DNA from: Arthrobacter sp. PAMC25284
GTDB taxonomy: Bacteria; Actinomycetota; Actinomycetes; Actinomycetales; Micrococcaceae
Reading direction: 5' to 3'
Assembly: GCF_019443425.1 (NCBI RefSeq)
Contig: NZ_CP080382.1
Coordinates: 1,922,001 to 1,986,000, forward strand
Length of the DNA: 64,000 bases
Every line of letters starts with the position of its first letter. The stretch's first letter is position 1. Under the pieces are notes generated by a model that was given only the letters and a program-made list of their open reading frames with translations, ran no database searches and was not told the DNA's origin. Below are positions 7,942 to 16,331 of this stretch, piece after piece. Made by a program: the position numbers and the translations under genes.

Positions 7942-9345
7942 GTGAGTACCTTTGGCGCACTGAACACCGCCTACCGTGGCCTGACCGCGGCCCAGCAGGG
8001 CATGAACGTGGCCGGCCAGAACATCGCCAACGCCGCCACTGAGGGCTACACCCGGCAGCGCGTCGTGCAGTCCTCCATCGCCGCCCCGGCCCAGGGCCTG
8101 AACGGCTCCGGCCGGCCCCTTGTCGGCCAGGGTGTGTCTGTTGATGCGATCGCCCGCCTCGGCAGCGGACTCCTCGACTCCGGCGTTCGCTCGGCCGGCG
8201 CACAGGCGGGGTTCGCCAGCGCCCGGTCCTCCGCGCTGCAGGGCATTGAAGGCATCCTGAACGAGCCCGGCGACAACGGTATTTCGGCGGCTCTCCAGCA
8301 GTTCTGGGCAGGCTGGCAGGGCGTCGCCAACCAGCCGGGCGAAACCGCACCCTCGGGGCAGTTGCTCTCCGCTGCGAATTCTCTCGCCGCCAAAATCTCG
8401 ACCGCCCACTCCTCGCTCGAAACGCAATGGCAGAACACCCGCAGCCAGGCCGAAGACGCCGTTAGTTCCGTCAACGCCGCAGCCACGCAGGTCGCTGCCT
8501 ACAACAAGAGCATCCGCTCCACCCTCGCGGCGGGCGGATCCGCCAATGAATTGATCGATGCACGGGCGAAACTGACAGAGTCCATCGCCCGCCTCGCGGG
8601 CGGCACCGTCCGTGAACAGGCCGACGGCACCGTGGACGTCCACGTCGGCGGCAACGCGCTGGTCATGGGAGATTCAGTCCGGACGTTGAAGCTGTCCGGA
8701 AGCCAGTCGGGTGATTCGCTCGGGTCCAGTGTTCAGCTGGAGTGGACAGACCGCCCGGGCGCTGTCCCTGCCGGCGGACAAATCGCGGGCGCGCTGTCCG
8801 TCCTGGCACCGGCAGACAAAGGCGGCGTGATTGCCGCGGCCGCCGCTTCCTATGACACCTTCGCTACCGACCTCGCCAAGGCCGTGAATGCCGTGCACAG
8901 CGCCGGCCAGGCCCCCAACGGGGCCTCTGGGCAGCCGTTCTTCGAGACACCTGGAAGCTCCGCGGCGAAGAGCCTGCGGGTCATCCCGCAGACTGCGGGC
9001 GACATCGCCGTCGGGGACCCGGCGTCCGGTCCGAAGGACGGCAGCATCGCGGACAGGATTGCCCAACTTGGTGTCGGCACCAAGTCCCCCGACGCGGCCT
9101 GGCAGCGGGTGGTCACTCAGATCGGCGTGGAGTCCCGCGGCGCGCAGCAGCACGAAAGCCTGTCCTCGGCAGCGGAGATCTCCGCATTGAGCGGCCGCGC
9201 GTCCCAGGCATCGGTGAGCCTGGACGAGGAGAACCTCAGTCTGCTCACCAACCAGCACGCCTACCAGGCCGCGGCCCGCGTGATGTCCGCTATCGACGAG
9301 GCCCTGGACGTCCTCATCAACCGCACCGGAATCGTAGGACGATAA
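7942..9345 (+). CDS. flgK: Flagellar hook-associated protein 1 FlgK
   Basis: FlgK is the first hook-filament junction protein. This GTG-start, 467-residue product has the N-terminal rod/hook motif (ALNTAYRGLTAAQQGMNVAG, then QNIANAATEGYTRQRV) and the C-terminal ENLSLLTNQHAYQAAARVM and AIDEALDVLIN segments. AAGGAAAC lies just before the start. It is shorter than the enterobacterial protein (about 547 residues) but typical of Gram-positives. It is followed 2 nt later by flgL. Confidence 0.96.
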   Translation: MSTFGALNTAYRGLTAAQQGMNVAGQNIANAATEGYTRQRVVQSSIAAPAQGLNGSGRPLVGQGVSVDAIARLGSGLLDSGVRSAGAQAGFASARSSALQGIEGILNEPGDNGISAALQQFWAGWQGVANQPGETAPSGQLLSAANSLAAKISTAHSSLETQWQNTRSQAEDAVSSVNAAATQVAAYNKSIRSTLAAGGSANELIDARAKLTESIARLAGGTVREQADGTVDVHVGGNALVMGDSVRTLKLSGSQSGDSLGSSVQLEWTDRPGAVPAGGQIAGALSVLAPADKGGVIAAAAASYDTFATDLAKAVNAVHSAGQAPNGASGQPFFETPGSSAAKSLRVIPQTAGDIAVGDPASGPKDGSIADRIAQLGVGTKSPDAAWQRVVTQIGVESRGAQQHESLSSAAEISALSGRASQASVSLDEENLSLLTNQHAYQAAARVMSAIDEALDVLINRTGIVGR

Positions 9346-9347
9346 CC

Positions 9348-10271
9348 ATGCTGAACCGGGTAACCAACCTGACCATGACCGCGAATGCCCAGCGCACCCT
9401 GCAGACCCAGCAGTCCAGACTGGCCGAGCTGCAGGACAAAGCCGTCACGCTGGACAAGATCAAGCGCCCCTCGGACGACCCTGCAGCTACCGGGCAGGCC
9501 CTGCAGACCCGCGCCCAGCTGGCGGCCACCGCGCAGTACGGCCGCAATATCGACGACGGCAGCGGCTGGCTCATGGCGGCGGACTCCGCCCTCGGCCAGG
9601 CCACCAATGTTCTGAACCGGATCCGGGATCTGACCGTGCAGGCAGGCAACGGCACCCTCAACCAGACAGCCAAGGACGCCATCGCGATCGAATTCGACGG
9701 CCTGAACCAGGACCTGATGTCCATCGCGAACACCAAGCACCTGGGCCGGAGCATCTTCGCGGGCAGCTCCGACAAGGCCCAGGCGTTCACGGCCGCCATT
9801 CCGCCCAACCCCCTGGTCCCGGGAGACACCGGCACCCCGCCGGTTTTCAACGGTTTTTCCGGGAGCAGCGTCGAACGGCGGGTCAGCGATAACCAGACTG
9901 TCCGGGTCGACGCCGACGGCGCCAAGATCTTCGGCAACGGTGCCACCAGCATCTTTTCTGTCGTCAGCGACATGGCGGCGGCCCTGCGCGCCGGCACCGA
10001 TATCACGCCGCGGCTCACCGATCTGGACACGTCGTTGACGTCAGTGATCGGCGGACGTGCTGAAATAGGAGTACAACAAGTGCGGCTGGAGCGTGCCGGC
10101 ACCGTGAACACCGAATTGGAGGCCACCTTGGATGCGCAGAAGATGAGCATTGAAAAGGCCGATCTTGGCAGCGTCATTATGGACCTGAAACTTCAGGAGA
10201 ACACCTACCAGGTGGCCCTGGCCGCCACGGCGCGGGTCCTGCAGCCGACCCTGATGGACTTCCTGCGGTGA
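9348..10271 (+). CDS. flgL: Flagellar hook-associated protein 3 FlgL
   Basis: FlgL is the second junction protein, homologous to flagellin ends. The 307-residue product begins MLNRVTNLTMTANAQRTLQT and has the conserved IKRPSDDPAATGQALQTRAQ and VLNRIRDLTVQAGNGTLNQT stretches. The C-terminus (DLGSVIMDLKLQENTYQVAL) is the flagellin-like D0 helix. Its TGA overlaps the fliW GTG (GTGA). Confidence 0.96.
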   Translation: MLNRVTNLTMTANAQRTLQTQQSRLAELQDKAVTLDKIKRPSDDPAATGQALQTRAQLAATAQYGRNIDDGSGWLMAADSALGQATNVLNRIRDLTVQAGNGTLNQTAKDAIAIEFDGLNQDLMSIANTKHLGRSIFAGSSDKAQAFTAAIPPNPLVPGDTGTPPVFNGFSGSSVERRVSDNQTVRVDADGAKIFGNGATSIFSVVSDMAAALRAGTDITPRLTDLDTSLTSVIGGRAEIGVQQVRLERAGTVNTELEATLDAQKMSIEKADLGSVIMDLKLQENTYQVALAATARVLQPTLMDFLR

Positions 10272-10660
10272 GCACCGCCGTGATGAACACACCCGTCACC
10301 TTCGCCGTCCCGATGCCGGGCCTCGAGGCCGCGCATGACTTCACGCTGCGCAGCGTCGACGGCGCCGCCGGACTGTTCGCCCTGGAAAGCATGTCGCCGG
10401 TCCCTGTCCGGCTGTTCCTCGCCGACGCGGCCGTCTTCGTTCCGGACTATGCACCGGCCGTCCCCGCCCGGGTGCGCGAGGACCTGGAACTCGACCAGGG
10501 CGAAACACCGCAACTGCTCGTGGTGGTCAACCACTCCCCCGAAGCGACAACCGTCAACCTGATGGCGCCGGTCCTGCTCAACCCCGGCACCGGACGCTGC
10601 GTGCAGTTGGTCCTGGACGGTCGCGATTATCCGCTGCGTGCCGAGCTGAAGTCAGCCTAA
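10268..10660 (+). CDS. fliW: Flagellar assembly factor FliW
   Basis: FliW binds flagellin and, in Bacillus, antagonises the translational regulator CsrA. The 130-residue GTG-start product has the typical order: PGLEAAHDFTLRSVDGAAG, then ETPQLLVVVNHSPEATTVNL, APVLLNPGTGRCVQLVLDG and a final YPLRAEL. It overlaps flgL by 4 nt. No csrA frame follows: the next 70 nt hold a palindrome, then a convergent gene begins. Confidence 0.93.
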   Translation: MSTAVMNTPVTFAVPMPGLEAAHDFTLRSVDGAAGLFALESMSPVPVRLFLADAAVFVPDYAPAVPARVREDLELDQGETPQLLVVVNHSPEATTVNLMAPVLLNPGTGRCVQLVLDGRDYPLRAELKSA

Positions 10661-10676
10661 ACCTGACGGTTAGGCT
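10654..10676. terminator. Palindrome at the end of fliW
   Basis: AGCCTAA (10654-10660, including the fliW stop) pairs with TTAGGCT (10670-10676). It lies between convergent fliW and the secreted-protein gene. A related palindrome is found at 11382-11396. There is no T-tract, so the terminator role is inferred from position. Confidence 0.5.
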
Positions 10677-10733
10677 GTGGCCGGTCAGGACCGGACCGCA
10701 TCGGCCGCCAGACGCCGGATCCCGCCGCAGTCT

Positions 10734-11300
10734 TCACCAGAAGTGCGCGACGTCGATCACGAGCCGGGAACCCGTGCCGGGGCCTTCCAAGGTGAATACC
10801 CGGAACGGCAGTCGTCCCCGCACGCCCAGCCCCACCGTGGTGTAGCCTTCGTAACTGCCGGCGTCGACCAGTTGCCGGAAGGTCTGGTAGCCGGTGACGT
10901 TGGTCAGTTCCTTCTTGTCCGCTGGGTTGTAGGTGGACTGCCCGGCGTCGTCATAGGCGGGAGCGTTGACGGTGACCTGGAGGAACGCCTGGCCGCGCAG
11001 CGGGACCGTGAAGCCGGAGCCGTCCTGGACCACCTTATCCACATAGCGCACCGTGTATCCTGCCACGGATCCGCTGTGGTCAATCACCATCCGGTCGAAG
11101 CAGTAATGCTGGCCCGTGCGGACGTTGATGACTCTCGGATAGGTCGCCACGGTCCCGGTCGAGTCGTTCGTCTTCATGAGGGATCCCCACACCAGCCCGC
11201 AATAGGGCTCGGGCGCCGCAGCCGACGCGGGACCAGGTGCCAGCAACCCCGCCCCTGCCGCCAGCAGGACCGCCATCAACAGCGCTCGGAATTTCTTCAT
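10734..11300 (-). CDS. Secreted AMIN-like domain protein
   Basis: This 188-residue product has a clear Sec signal peptide: MKKFRALLMAVLLAAGAGLL, then a likely cut after PGPASA-A. The mature part resembles the AMIN-like beta-sandwich domain of actinobacterial secreted or lipoproteins (FDRMVIDHSGSVAGYTVRYV, VGLGVRGRLPFRVFTLEGPG, SRLVIDVAHFW). Two cysteines, Cys34 (PYCGL) and Cys67 (HYCFD), could form a disulfide. No lipobox is seen, so it is probably released or wall-associated. The function is unknown. It is monocistronic and flanked by two similar palindromes. Confidence 0.8.
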   Translation of the reverse strand: MKKFRALLMAVLLAAGAGLLAPGPASAAAPEPYCGLVWGSLMKTNDSTGTVATYPRVINVRTGQHYCFDRMVIDHSGSVAGYTVRYVDKVVQDGSGFTVPLRGQAFLQVTVNAPAYDDAGQSTYNPADKKELTNVTGYQTFRQLVDAGSYEGYTTVGLGVRGRLPFRVFTLEGPGTGSRLVIDVAHFW

Positions 11301-11381
11301 GTGGGCCGCCCCCTCAATGGATGAGATACCTCCAGATTAGGAGTGTTCCCGGGCGGAATCGAGGGCCGAGGCCGGACCGGC

Positions 11382-11396
11382 GCCTAACCGTTAGGC
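11382..11396. terminator. Palindrome GCCTAAC-C-GTTAGGC
   Basis: This is a perfect 7-bp inverted repeat with a one-base centre, extended by imperfect GGCG/GCGCC flanks. It lies downstream of the DUF4193 gene and upstream of the secreted AMIN-like gene, so it may be a terminator for the former. It shares the TTAGGC core with the element at 10654-10676. Confidence 0.45.
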
Positions 11397-11440
11397 TGCG
11401 CCGTCTCCGGTCACAGGACGGTAATCGACCGGGCTGGATC

Positions 11441-11743
11441 CTAGCCTTCGCAGTCGCGGCAGAACTTCATGCCGTTCTTTTCCTTGGCCACCTGGGACCG
11501 GTGCCGGACCAGGAAGCAGGAAGAACACGTGAACTCGTCGGACTGCTCCGGAACAACAATGACGGTCAGCTCTTCGCCGGACAGATCGGCGCCGGGAAGG
11601 TCGATGCCTTCGGCGGTGTCATTTTCGTCGACGTCGATAACGGCCGCCTGGGCTCCGCCGCCGCGGGACGTTTGAAGGGCCTCCAACGATCCTGCGGAAG
11701 AGTCGTCTTCTGTCTTGCGGGGGGCGTCGTAATCGGTAGCCAT
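11441..11743 (-). CDS. DUF4193 family protein
   Basis: This 100-residue acidic protein has the actinobacterial DUF4193 layout. It starts MATDYDAPRKTEDDS, has an Asp/Glu-rich middle (VDENDTAEGIDLPGADLSGE), and ends with a four-cysteine zinc-ribbon-like module (FTCSSCFLVRHRSQ, then FCRDCEG). I chose the ATG at 11743 because family members begin MATDYD. The longer in-frame extension to 11824 is not conserved in style. The family function is unknown, and the CxxC pairs suggest metal binding. Confidence 0.9.
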   Translation of the reverse strand: MATDYDAPRKTEDDSSAGSLEALQTSRGGGAQAAVIDVDENDTAEGIDLPGADLSGEELTVIVVPEQSDEFTCSSCFLVRHRSQVAKEKNGMKFCRDCEG

Positions 11744-11912
11744 GTGGGGTTCGCTTTCGTTGCTGCATAGCGCCATTTCAGGCACCTCAGTGATGCAGTT
11801 TAGGACATTGTGAGCGCAGATCAAGAAAAGTGTGGTGAACCCTACAAATTACGTCGCCGGGGACCGTGAAATGGTGACGACGGGCGCCCTCGGCGCTACC
11901 TGACCGCCCGCT

Positions 11913-11996
11913 TCAGGCGGTCGGCCGGACCACGCGGGTCTGCCATTTGGCGGGGTCCGGTTCGTTCTCCGGATCGGTGAGGTAGAACTCCCACAT
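11913..11996 (-). CDS. Possible 27-residue small protein
   Basis: A short frame (MWEFYLTDPENEPDPAKWQT, ending RVVRPTA) starts with ATG at 11996. GTGAGG lies 2 nt upstream, closer than ideal. Almost every codon ends in G or C like neighbouring genes, and its Trp/Phe/Tyr-rich start is unlike random sequence. The stop lies inside a 7-bp hairpin (GACCGCC/GGCGGTC, about 11902-11922). It is divergent from the membrane protein at 12023 with 26 nt between the starts. No homologue is recognised. Confidence 0.45.
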   Translation of the reverse strand: MWEFYLTDPENEPDPAKWQTRVVRPTA

Positions 11997-12022
11997 TGCC
12001 TCACCCGTCGTAAGCTGGCCCG

Positions 12023-12400
12023 ATGACCCGCACTCAGCCACCGCCGCTCGTCAGGCTGTTGCTGTGGGCCGCTGTGGCCGCCTCATCGATGGTTCTGACG
12101 GTCCTCGGACTGTATCGGACTTCCTTCTTCATCATCGCGCCGGAACCGCCCGAGGCCGGTGCCGGGCGTGCCATGGTCCTTTTCGGTTCCGTGTTGGCCG
12201 TCGCGGCCGCCGCCTGGGCGCACCAGCTCCGGCGCCCGGTGTGGGTGAGGCTCTGCGTCGCCGCCCCCGTACTGATCGGCTGGACATCAATGGCGGCACC
12301 GGAGAGCCTACTGCCGCAACTGTTGGCCCTGGTCGCGTTGCCTGCCGCGTTTGCCGGGTTCCTCGGCGGAATCTTCGACCGGTCAGGTCTGCCCCGGTAG
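12023..12400 (+). CDS. Small integral membrane protein, unknown function
   Basis: The 125-residue product has about four hydrophobic helices: VRLLLWAAVAASSMVLTVLG, MVLFGSVLAVAAAAWA, LCVAAPVLIGWTS and LLALVALPAAFAGFLGG. It has short polar loops and no signal for export beyond the membrane. The gene appears leaderless: TAAGCT (12011-12016) is 6 nt before the ATG and there is no Shine-Dalgarno. I do not recognise the family. Confidence 0.75.
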   Translation: MTRTQPPPLVRLLLWAAVAASSMVLTVLGLYRTSFFIIAPEPPEAGAGRAMVLFGSVLAVAAAAWAHQLRRPVWVRLCVAAPVLIGWTSMAAPESLLPQLLALVALPAAFAGFLGGIFDRSGLPR

Positions 12401-12451
12401 CATGCCATCGCCCAACTTCTTGTAAGCGTGTAGTGCCCTGTTTTCGCGCAC

Positions 12452-12497
12452 AAAAAACCCCTCCATCCCGGGCAAAATCGCCGGAACAGAGGGGTTC
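12452..12497 (-). terminator. Rho-independent terminator of tRNA-Thr
   Basis: On the minus strand AACCCCTC and GAGGGGTT form a stem around a 27-nt loop, followed by a run of T. It lies directly downstream of the tRNA gene. Confidence 0.7.
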
Positions 12498-12501
12498 ATT
12501 G

Positions 12502-12575
12502 GGCCCCCTGTCGGATTCGAACCGACGACCCCCGCTTTACAAGAGCGGTGCTCTGGCCAACTGAGCTAAGGAGGC
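12502..12575 (-). tRNA. tRNA-Thr (anticodon TGT)
   Basis: The reverse complement folds as a cloverleaf. The acceptor is GCCTCCT/AGGGGGC, with a D-loop AGCTCAGTTGGCCAGAGC. The anticodon arm is CCGCT-CTTGTAA-AGCGG and the T-arm is GTCGGTTCGAATCCGAC. The TGT anticodon reads ACA threonine codons. CCA can be read beyond the acceptor but is probably only partly encoded. Confidence 0.95.
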
Positions 12576-12681
12576 ATTCCTGCGCTGCAGGCATCCGGCC
12601 GCAAAACAGCCGGCGCCTGGGCGCTAGATAAGGTTAGCCCACGGACGCCCGGTGGTAAAAACGCGCGGCGCAGGAAACCTG

Positions 12682-12720
12682 AAAGCCCGGCCCCGGACGA
12701 ATTTCCCGGGGCCGGGCTTT
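12682..12720. terminator. Strong bidirectional hairpin terminator
   Basis: A perfect 15-bp stem (AAAGCCCGGCCCCGG, 12682-12696, with 12706-12720) has A/T ends on both sides. It terminates the DsbA-like gene on the minus strand. Confidence 0.8.
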
Positions 12721-12747
12721 CCGCGGCTGGCCGCGGGGTGCGTACGC

Positions 12748-13638
12748 CTACTGCTTGGCGTCGATCGCGGTCTGCAGGAACTGCTCAAACGGGGTCTGGG
12801 CGCTGTCGCCCTTGCCCCACTGCTGACCTTCAACAAATACGCTCGGCGTACCGGTGACGCCGACGGCTGCGGCTTCGAGGGTTGTGTGCTTCACGTAGGG
12901 GCGGTAGGTCTTCTCGTCCACGCACGTGTCGATGCTCTTGGCCCCGACGTCCGTGGCCATCTTCTTCAACTCGGTGTCCGGCAGCCCGGCAGTACCCTCA
13001 GCCGGCTGCTTCTCGAACAATACGTCGATGAAATCTTTGTACTTCTCCGGGGATTCGTTCACCACGCAGGCAGCGGCGTTGGCCGCACGCGAGGAGTAGT
13101 TCGTGGTGGAACGGCTGTCCAGGAAGCCAAGCGGACGGTATTCAACGGTAATTTTGCCGTCATTTCGCTGCTGGGTGAGCAGGTCGTTGTACTGCGCCTC
13201 GAAGGATTTACAGACGGGGCAGATGAAGTCGATGTAGATGACCACCTTGACCGGCTTGCCCGCTTCGGCTTCGGCGCCGGGCGCGTTGACCGTGGCCGGC
13301 GGTGCAGCCGGGGCGGCGGGGAGATCCGCGATGTTTACCGTCGCCGGGTCGGACTTCACAACCTCGGTATTGGCCAGCAAGGTGACGCCGCCATGGACGT
13401 TGCCGTTGGCCGGGGTGGGGCCCTCGTCGGCGATCGGGGCGTTGTTCCTGACGTTCGAGGTCACAACCAGGGCCACAATGGCGAGGATGGCGACAACCGC
13501 GACCACAATGCCCCAGCCGATCAGCAGTTTGGAGCGTTTGTCTTTCTTCATCTGGGCTTCGCGGATCTCGCGGGCTTTCTCGCGGGCCGCGGAAGTGCGC
13601 TCCGCCTTGGACGGTCGGGGTTCGTTTGCGGGGCTCAT
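12748..13638 (-). CDS. Membrane-anchored DsbA-like thioredoxin-fold protein
   Basis: The product is a predicted extracytoplasmic thiol-disulfide oxidoreductase of 296 residues. A charged cytoplasmic N-terminus (SKAERTSAAREKAREIREAQ) is followed by one membrane helix (LLIGWGIVVAVVAILAIVAL). The external DsbA-like domain then has the catalytic motif CPVC in VVIYIDFICPVCKSFEAQY. The cis-proline loop is GVTGTPSVFVEG. The ATG at 13638 is chosen because GAGGAA precedes it; an upstream start at 13692 lacks a ribosome site. Two further cysteines in the domain (AACVVNE, DTCVDEK) could be structural. It is monocistronic. Confidence 0.9.
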   Translation of the reverse strand: MSPANEPRPSKAERTSAAREKAREIREAQMKKDKRSKLLIGWGIVVAVVAILAIVALVVTSNVRNNAPIADEGPTPANGNVHGGVTLLANTEVVKSDPATVNIADLPAAPAAPPATVNAPGAEAEAGKPVKVVIYIDFICPVCKSFEAQYNDLLTQQRNDGKITVEYRPLGFLDSRSTTNYSSRAANAAACVVNESPEKYKDFIDVLFEKQPAEGTAGLPDTELKKMATDVGAKSIDTCVDEKTYRPYVKHTTLEAAAVGVTGTPSVFVEGQQWGKGDSAQTPFEQFLQTAIDAKQ

Positions 13639-13817
13639 CAATTCCTCGTGTCGATCGGCCGTGGATTGTCCACTGGATGGCAACCTCATCATTTTAGGGG
13701 AGAAACCGGGGCGTTTGCGCCTTCAAGTTTTATTCCTCCCTGTCAGCGGATGGATAGCAGGGATGATTCCGTCCGGCTAGGGTGGTTCCAGAGCCACGAG
13801 CACCCCAGGGGGCACCA

Positions 13818-15296
13818 ATGGAAGCATCCGCACGCGCCGGTCACGCCGGTTCGGAACCGGCGCAGACCGCCGAACTATACGACTTCATGGTGGTCTCCAA
13901 CCGCCTGCCGGTTGACCGCTGTTCACCGGACGAAAGCGGCTGCGAGGACGGCTGGCGCCGATCCCCGGGAGGACTCGTCACGGCGCTGGCGCCAATGATG
14001 ACCAAGACCGACGGCGCCTGGGTTGGCTGGCATGGCGCACCGGACGAGACGCTGGCGCCATTCAGCCACGGCGGGATCGACCTCGTGCCGGTACAGCTGA
14101 GCACGCAGGACATTGAGTTGTTTTACGAGGGCTTTTCCAACGCGACCATCTGGCCGCTCTATCACGACGTGATTGCCGCACCAGAATTTCACCGGACCTG
14201 GTGGGACTCCTACCGGAAGGTCAACAAGCGGTTCGCCGACGCCGTCGCACGCCATGCGGCCCCCCGCGCCACGGTGTGGGTACAGGACTACCAGCTCCAG
14301 CTGGTCCCTAAAATGCTCCGCGAGTTGCGCCCCGACCTGAAGATCGGCTTTTTCAACCACATCCCGTTCCCGCCGCCGGAGATTTTCGCGCAGCTCCCTT
14401 GGCGTCAGGCGATCATCGACGGGCTGCTGGGCGCCGACCTCGTGGGCTTCCAGCGCAGCAGCGATGCGGGCAACTTCATGCGCTCCGCCCGTCGTTTCCT
14501 CGGCGCCAGCGTCAAGCAGCAGCAAATCCACGTCAAAGGCTCGGACGGTCAGACGACCCATATTGCCCGCGCCCAGGCATTCCCGATTTCCATCGACGTC
14601 AAGCAAATCAGCGAACTCGCCCAGCAGCCCGAGATCATCGAGCGTGCCCGCCAGATCCGCCAGGACCTCGGCAACCCGAAGACCGTCCTGCTCGGCGTGG
14701 ACCGCCTCGACTACACGAAGGGCATCCGCCACCGGCTTAAGGCCTACGCGGAACTGCTCGCCGACGGCAAAGTCACAGTCGAAGACGCCGCCCTGATCCA
14801 GGTTGCCAGCCCCAGCCGCGAAAGGGTGGAGCAGTACCGCATCCTGCGGGAGGAAGTCGAGGGGACTGTCGGCCACATCAACGGCACCTACGACACGATC
14901 CAAAACACGGCCCTCCGCTATCTGCACCACAGCTACCCCGTGCAGGAGATGGTCGCCCTCTACCTGGCCGCCGACGTTATGCTGGTCACCGCTCTGCGCG
15001 ACGGCATGAACCTCGTCGCCAAGGAATACGTCACCGCCCGCACCAACAACGACGGCGCGCTGGTCCTCAGCGAATTCGCCGGCGCCGCGGACCAGCTCAA
15101 GCAGGCCCTGCTGATCAACCCGCACGATATCGATGGCCTCAAGGCCGCCATCATGAAGGCCGTCCACATGCAGCCCGCTGAGGCCGGACGCCGAATGCGG
15201 TCGATGCGCAAGCAGATCCTGCACCACGACGTGGACCTCTGGTCCGCTGACTTCCTGGCCGCCCTCGAGGAAAAGGTGATCCGCGATGATTCCTGA
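13818..15296 (+). CDS. otsA: Trehalose-6-phosphate synthase OtsA
   Basis: OtsA (GT20) joins UDP- or GDP-glucose and glucose-6-phosphate to trehalose-6-phosphate in the cytoplasm. The 492-residue product shows the GT20 hallmarks: VVSNRLPVDR, WVQDYQLQLVPKMLRELRPD, GFFNHIPFPPPEIFAQLPWR, LLGVDRLDYTKGIRHRLKAY and RDGMNLVAKEYVTAR. The ATG at 13818 follows AGGGGG. An in-frame upstream start at 13782 is possible but less supported. It overlaps otsB by 11 nt, so the two steps are co-translated. Confidence 0.96.
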   Translation: MEASARAGHAGSEPAQTAELYDFMVVSNRLPVDRCSPDESGCEDGWRRSPGGLVTALAPMMTKTDGAWVGWHGAPDETLAPFSHGGIDLVPVQLSTQDIELFYEGFSNATIWPLYHDVIAAPEFHRTWWDSYRKVNKRFADAVARHAAPRATVWVQDYQLQLVPKMLRELRPDLKIGFFNHIPFPPPEIFAQLPWRQAIIDGLLGADLVGFQRSSDAGNFMRSARRFLGASVKQQQIHVKGSDGQTTHIARAQAFPISIDVKQISELAQQPEIIERARQIRQDLGNPKTVLLGVDRLDYTKGIRHRLKAYAELLADGKVTVEDAALIQVASPSRERVEQYRILREEVEGTVGHINGTYDTIQNTALRYLHHSYPVQEMVALYLAADVMLVTALRDGMNLVAKEYVTARTNNDGALVLSEFAGAADQLKQALLINPHDIDGLKAAIMKAVHMQPAEAGRRMRSMRKQILHHDVDLWSADFLAALEEKVIRDDS

Positions 15297-16201
15297 GCAA
15301 GCGGGTGCCGGCGGCCCCGACAGCAATGATTCAAGCGCCAACGATTCAAGCGCCAACGATTCAAGCGCCAACGATTCAAGCGCCAACGATTCAAGCAGTA
15401 GCGACCCGGGCGCCGCACCGCTTTCGCTCTCCCCCGCGCTGCTGGAGGCCGTGCGCCGCGTCGCCGCGACTGACCACCTCCTCGTGGCGATGGATTTCGA
15501 CGGCACCATGGCGCCCCTCGTGGACCATGCGGCCGATTCCCGTGCCCTCCCCCACTCGGCCGAGGCGTTCGCCGGCCTGGCGGACCTCCCCCGGACGACG
15601 ACGGCGCTGATCTCGGGACGGGCGCTGGACAGTCTGCGGGCAGTCGCTTTTCCGCCCGAGAACACCCTGCTCATCGGAAGTCACGGCGCCGAAGTCTGGA
15701 TGGGCCCCCGGCTCCTCCGAATTGATGCTCGACGACGCCCAGCGGGATCTGCTGGCGGCTATCCGCACGGAACTGGAGGGCATTGTGGACCTCGCCCCGG
15801 GGACGCTGCTGGAGGACAAGCCTGCCGGCGTCGTCCTGCACACCCGGCTCGCCGACGATGATGTCGCGGAGGACGCAGTGGCCGCCGCCCGCGCGGTACT
15901 GCAGGACCGTGCGGGAGTGTTCCTGAAGACCGGCCACCGGGTGCTGGAAACCTCGGTCGTCAACGCCACCAAGGGCGAAGGCCTCGACTTCCTCCGCCAG
16001 GCCACCGCCGCCACCGCGGTGGTCTTTGCCGGGGACGACACCACCGATGAGGACGCCCTGGGCCGGCTGCTTCCGGGCGACCTGGGCGTGAAGGTGGGCC
16101 TGGACTTCACCCAGGCCGAATTCCGGGTCGAGTCCCCGGTCCACATCGGCGAATTCCTGGCCGCGCTGTTGCGGGAGCGGAATGGGACCGTCGGGCGCTG
16201 A
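15286..16201 (+). pseudogene. otsB: Trehalose-phosphatase OtsB, frameshifted by +1
   Basis: OtsB dephosphorylates trehalose-6-phosphate. The N-terminal half carries the HAD nucleophile motif MDFDGTMAPLVDHA and TTALISGRALDSL. The C-terminal half, one frame over, carries NATKGEGLDFLRQATAA and VFAGDDTTDEDAL. The frames meet in a run of five C at 15705-15709. Deleting one C gives an uninterrupted 304-residue protein through EVWMGPGSSELMLDDAQRD. Residues about 14-38 are a DSSAN tandem repeat. As written the product would stop after 191 residues, lacking the HAD Mg-binding motif. It may be intact in the organism. Confidence 0.85.
15326..15400 (+). repeat. 15-bp tandem repeat in otsB coding sequence
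   Basis: Five units of the type ACGATTCAAGCGCCA are present: three perfect (15341-15385) and a degenerate copy at each end. The period is a multiple of 3, so copy-number change would stay in frame and vary a DSSAN peptide linker near the OtsB N-terminus. Confidence 0.95.
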
Positions 16202-16331
16202 TCATGCCACGGCACCGCACCGACTGTAAGCAGCCCCACGTGTGATGTCTCTAACATTTTTCACTTTTCTCCAATCATCTGACATACTCTTCTTGTGATG
16301 CGGCGCACACATACCGTGCGGCACCACTGGA

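Noticed and set aside
15326..15400. Possible CRISPR array
   Set aside because: The repeats are 15 bp, directly adjacent and in frame with coding sequence; there are no spacers.
13923..15674. 583-codon minus-strand open frame opposite otsA-otsB
   Set aside because: otsA on the plus strand has all GT20 motifs; the antisense frame has no motif or ribosome site.
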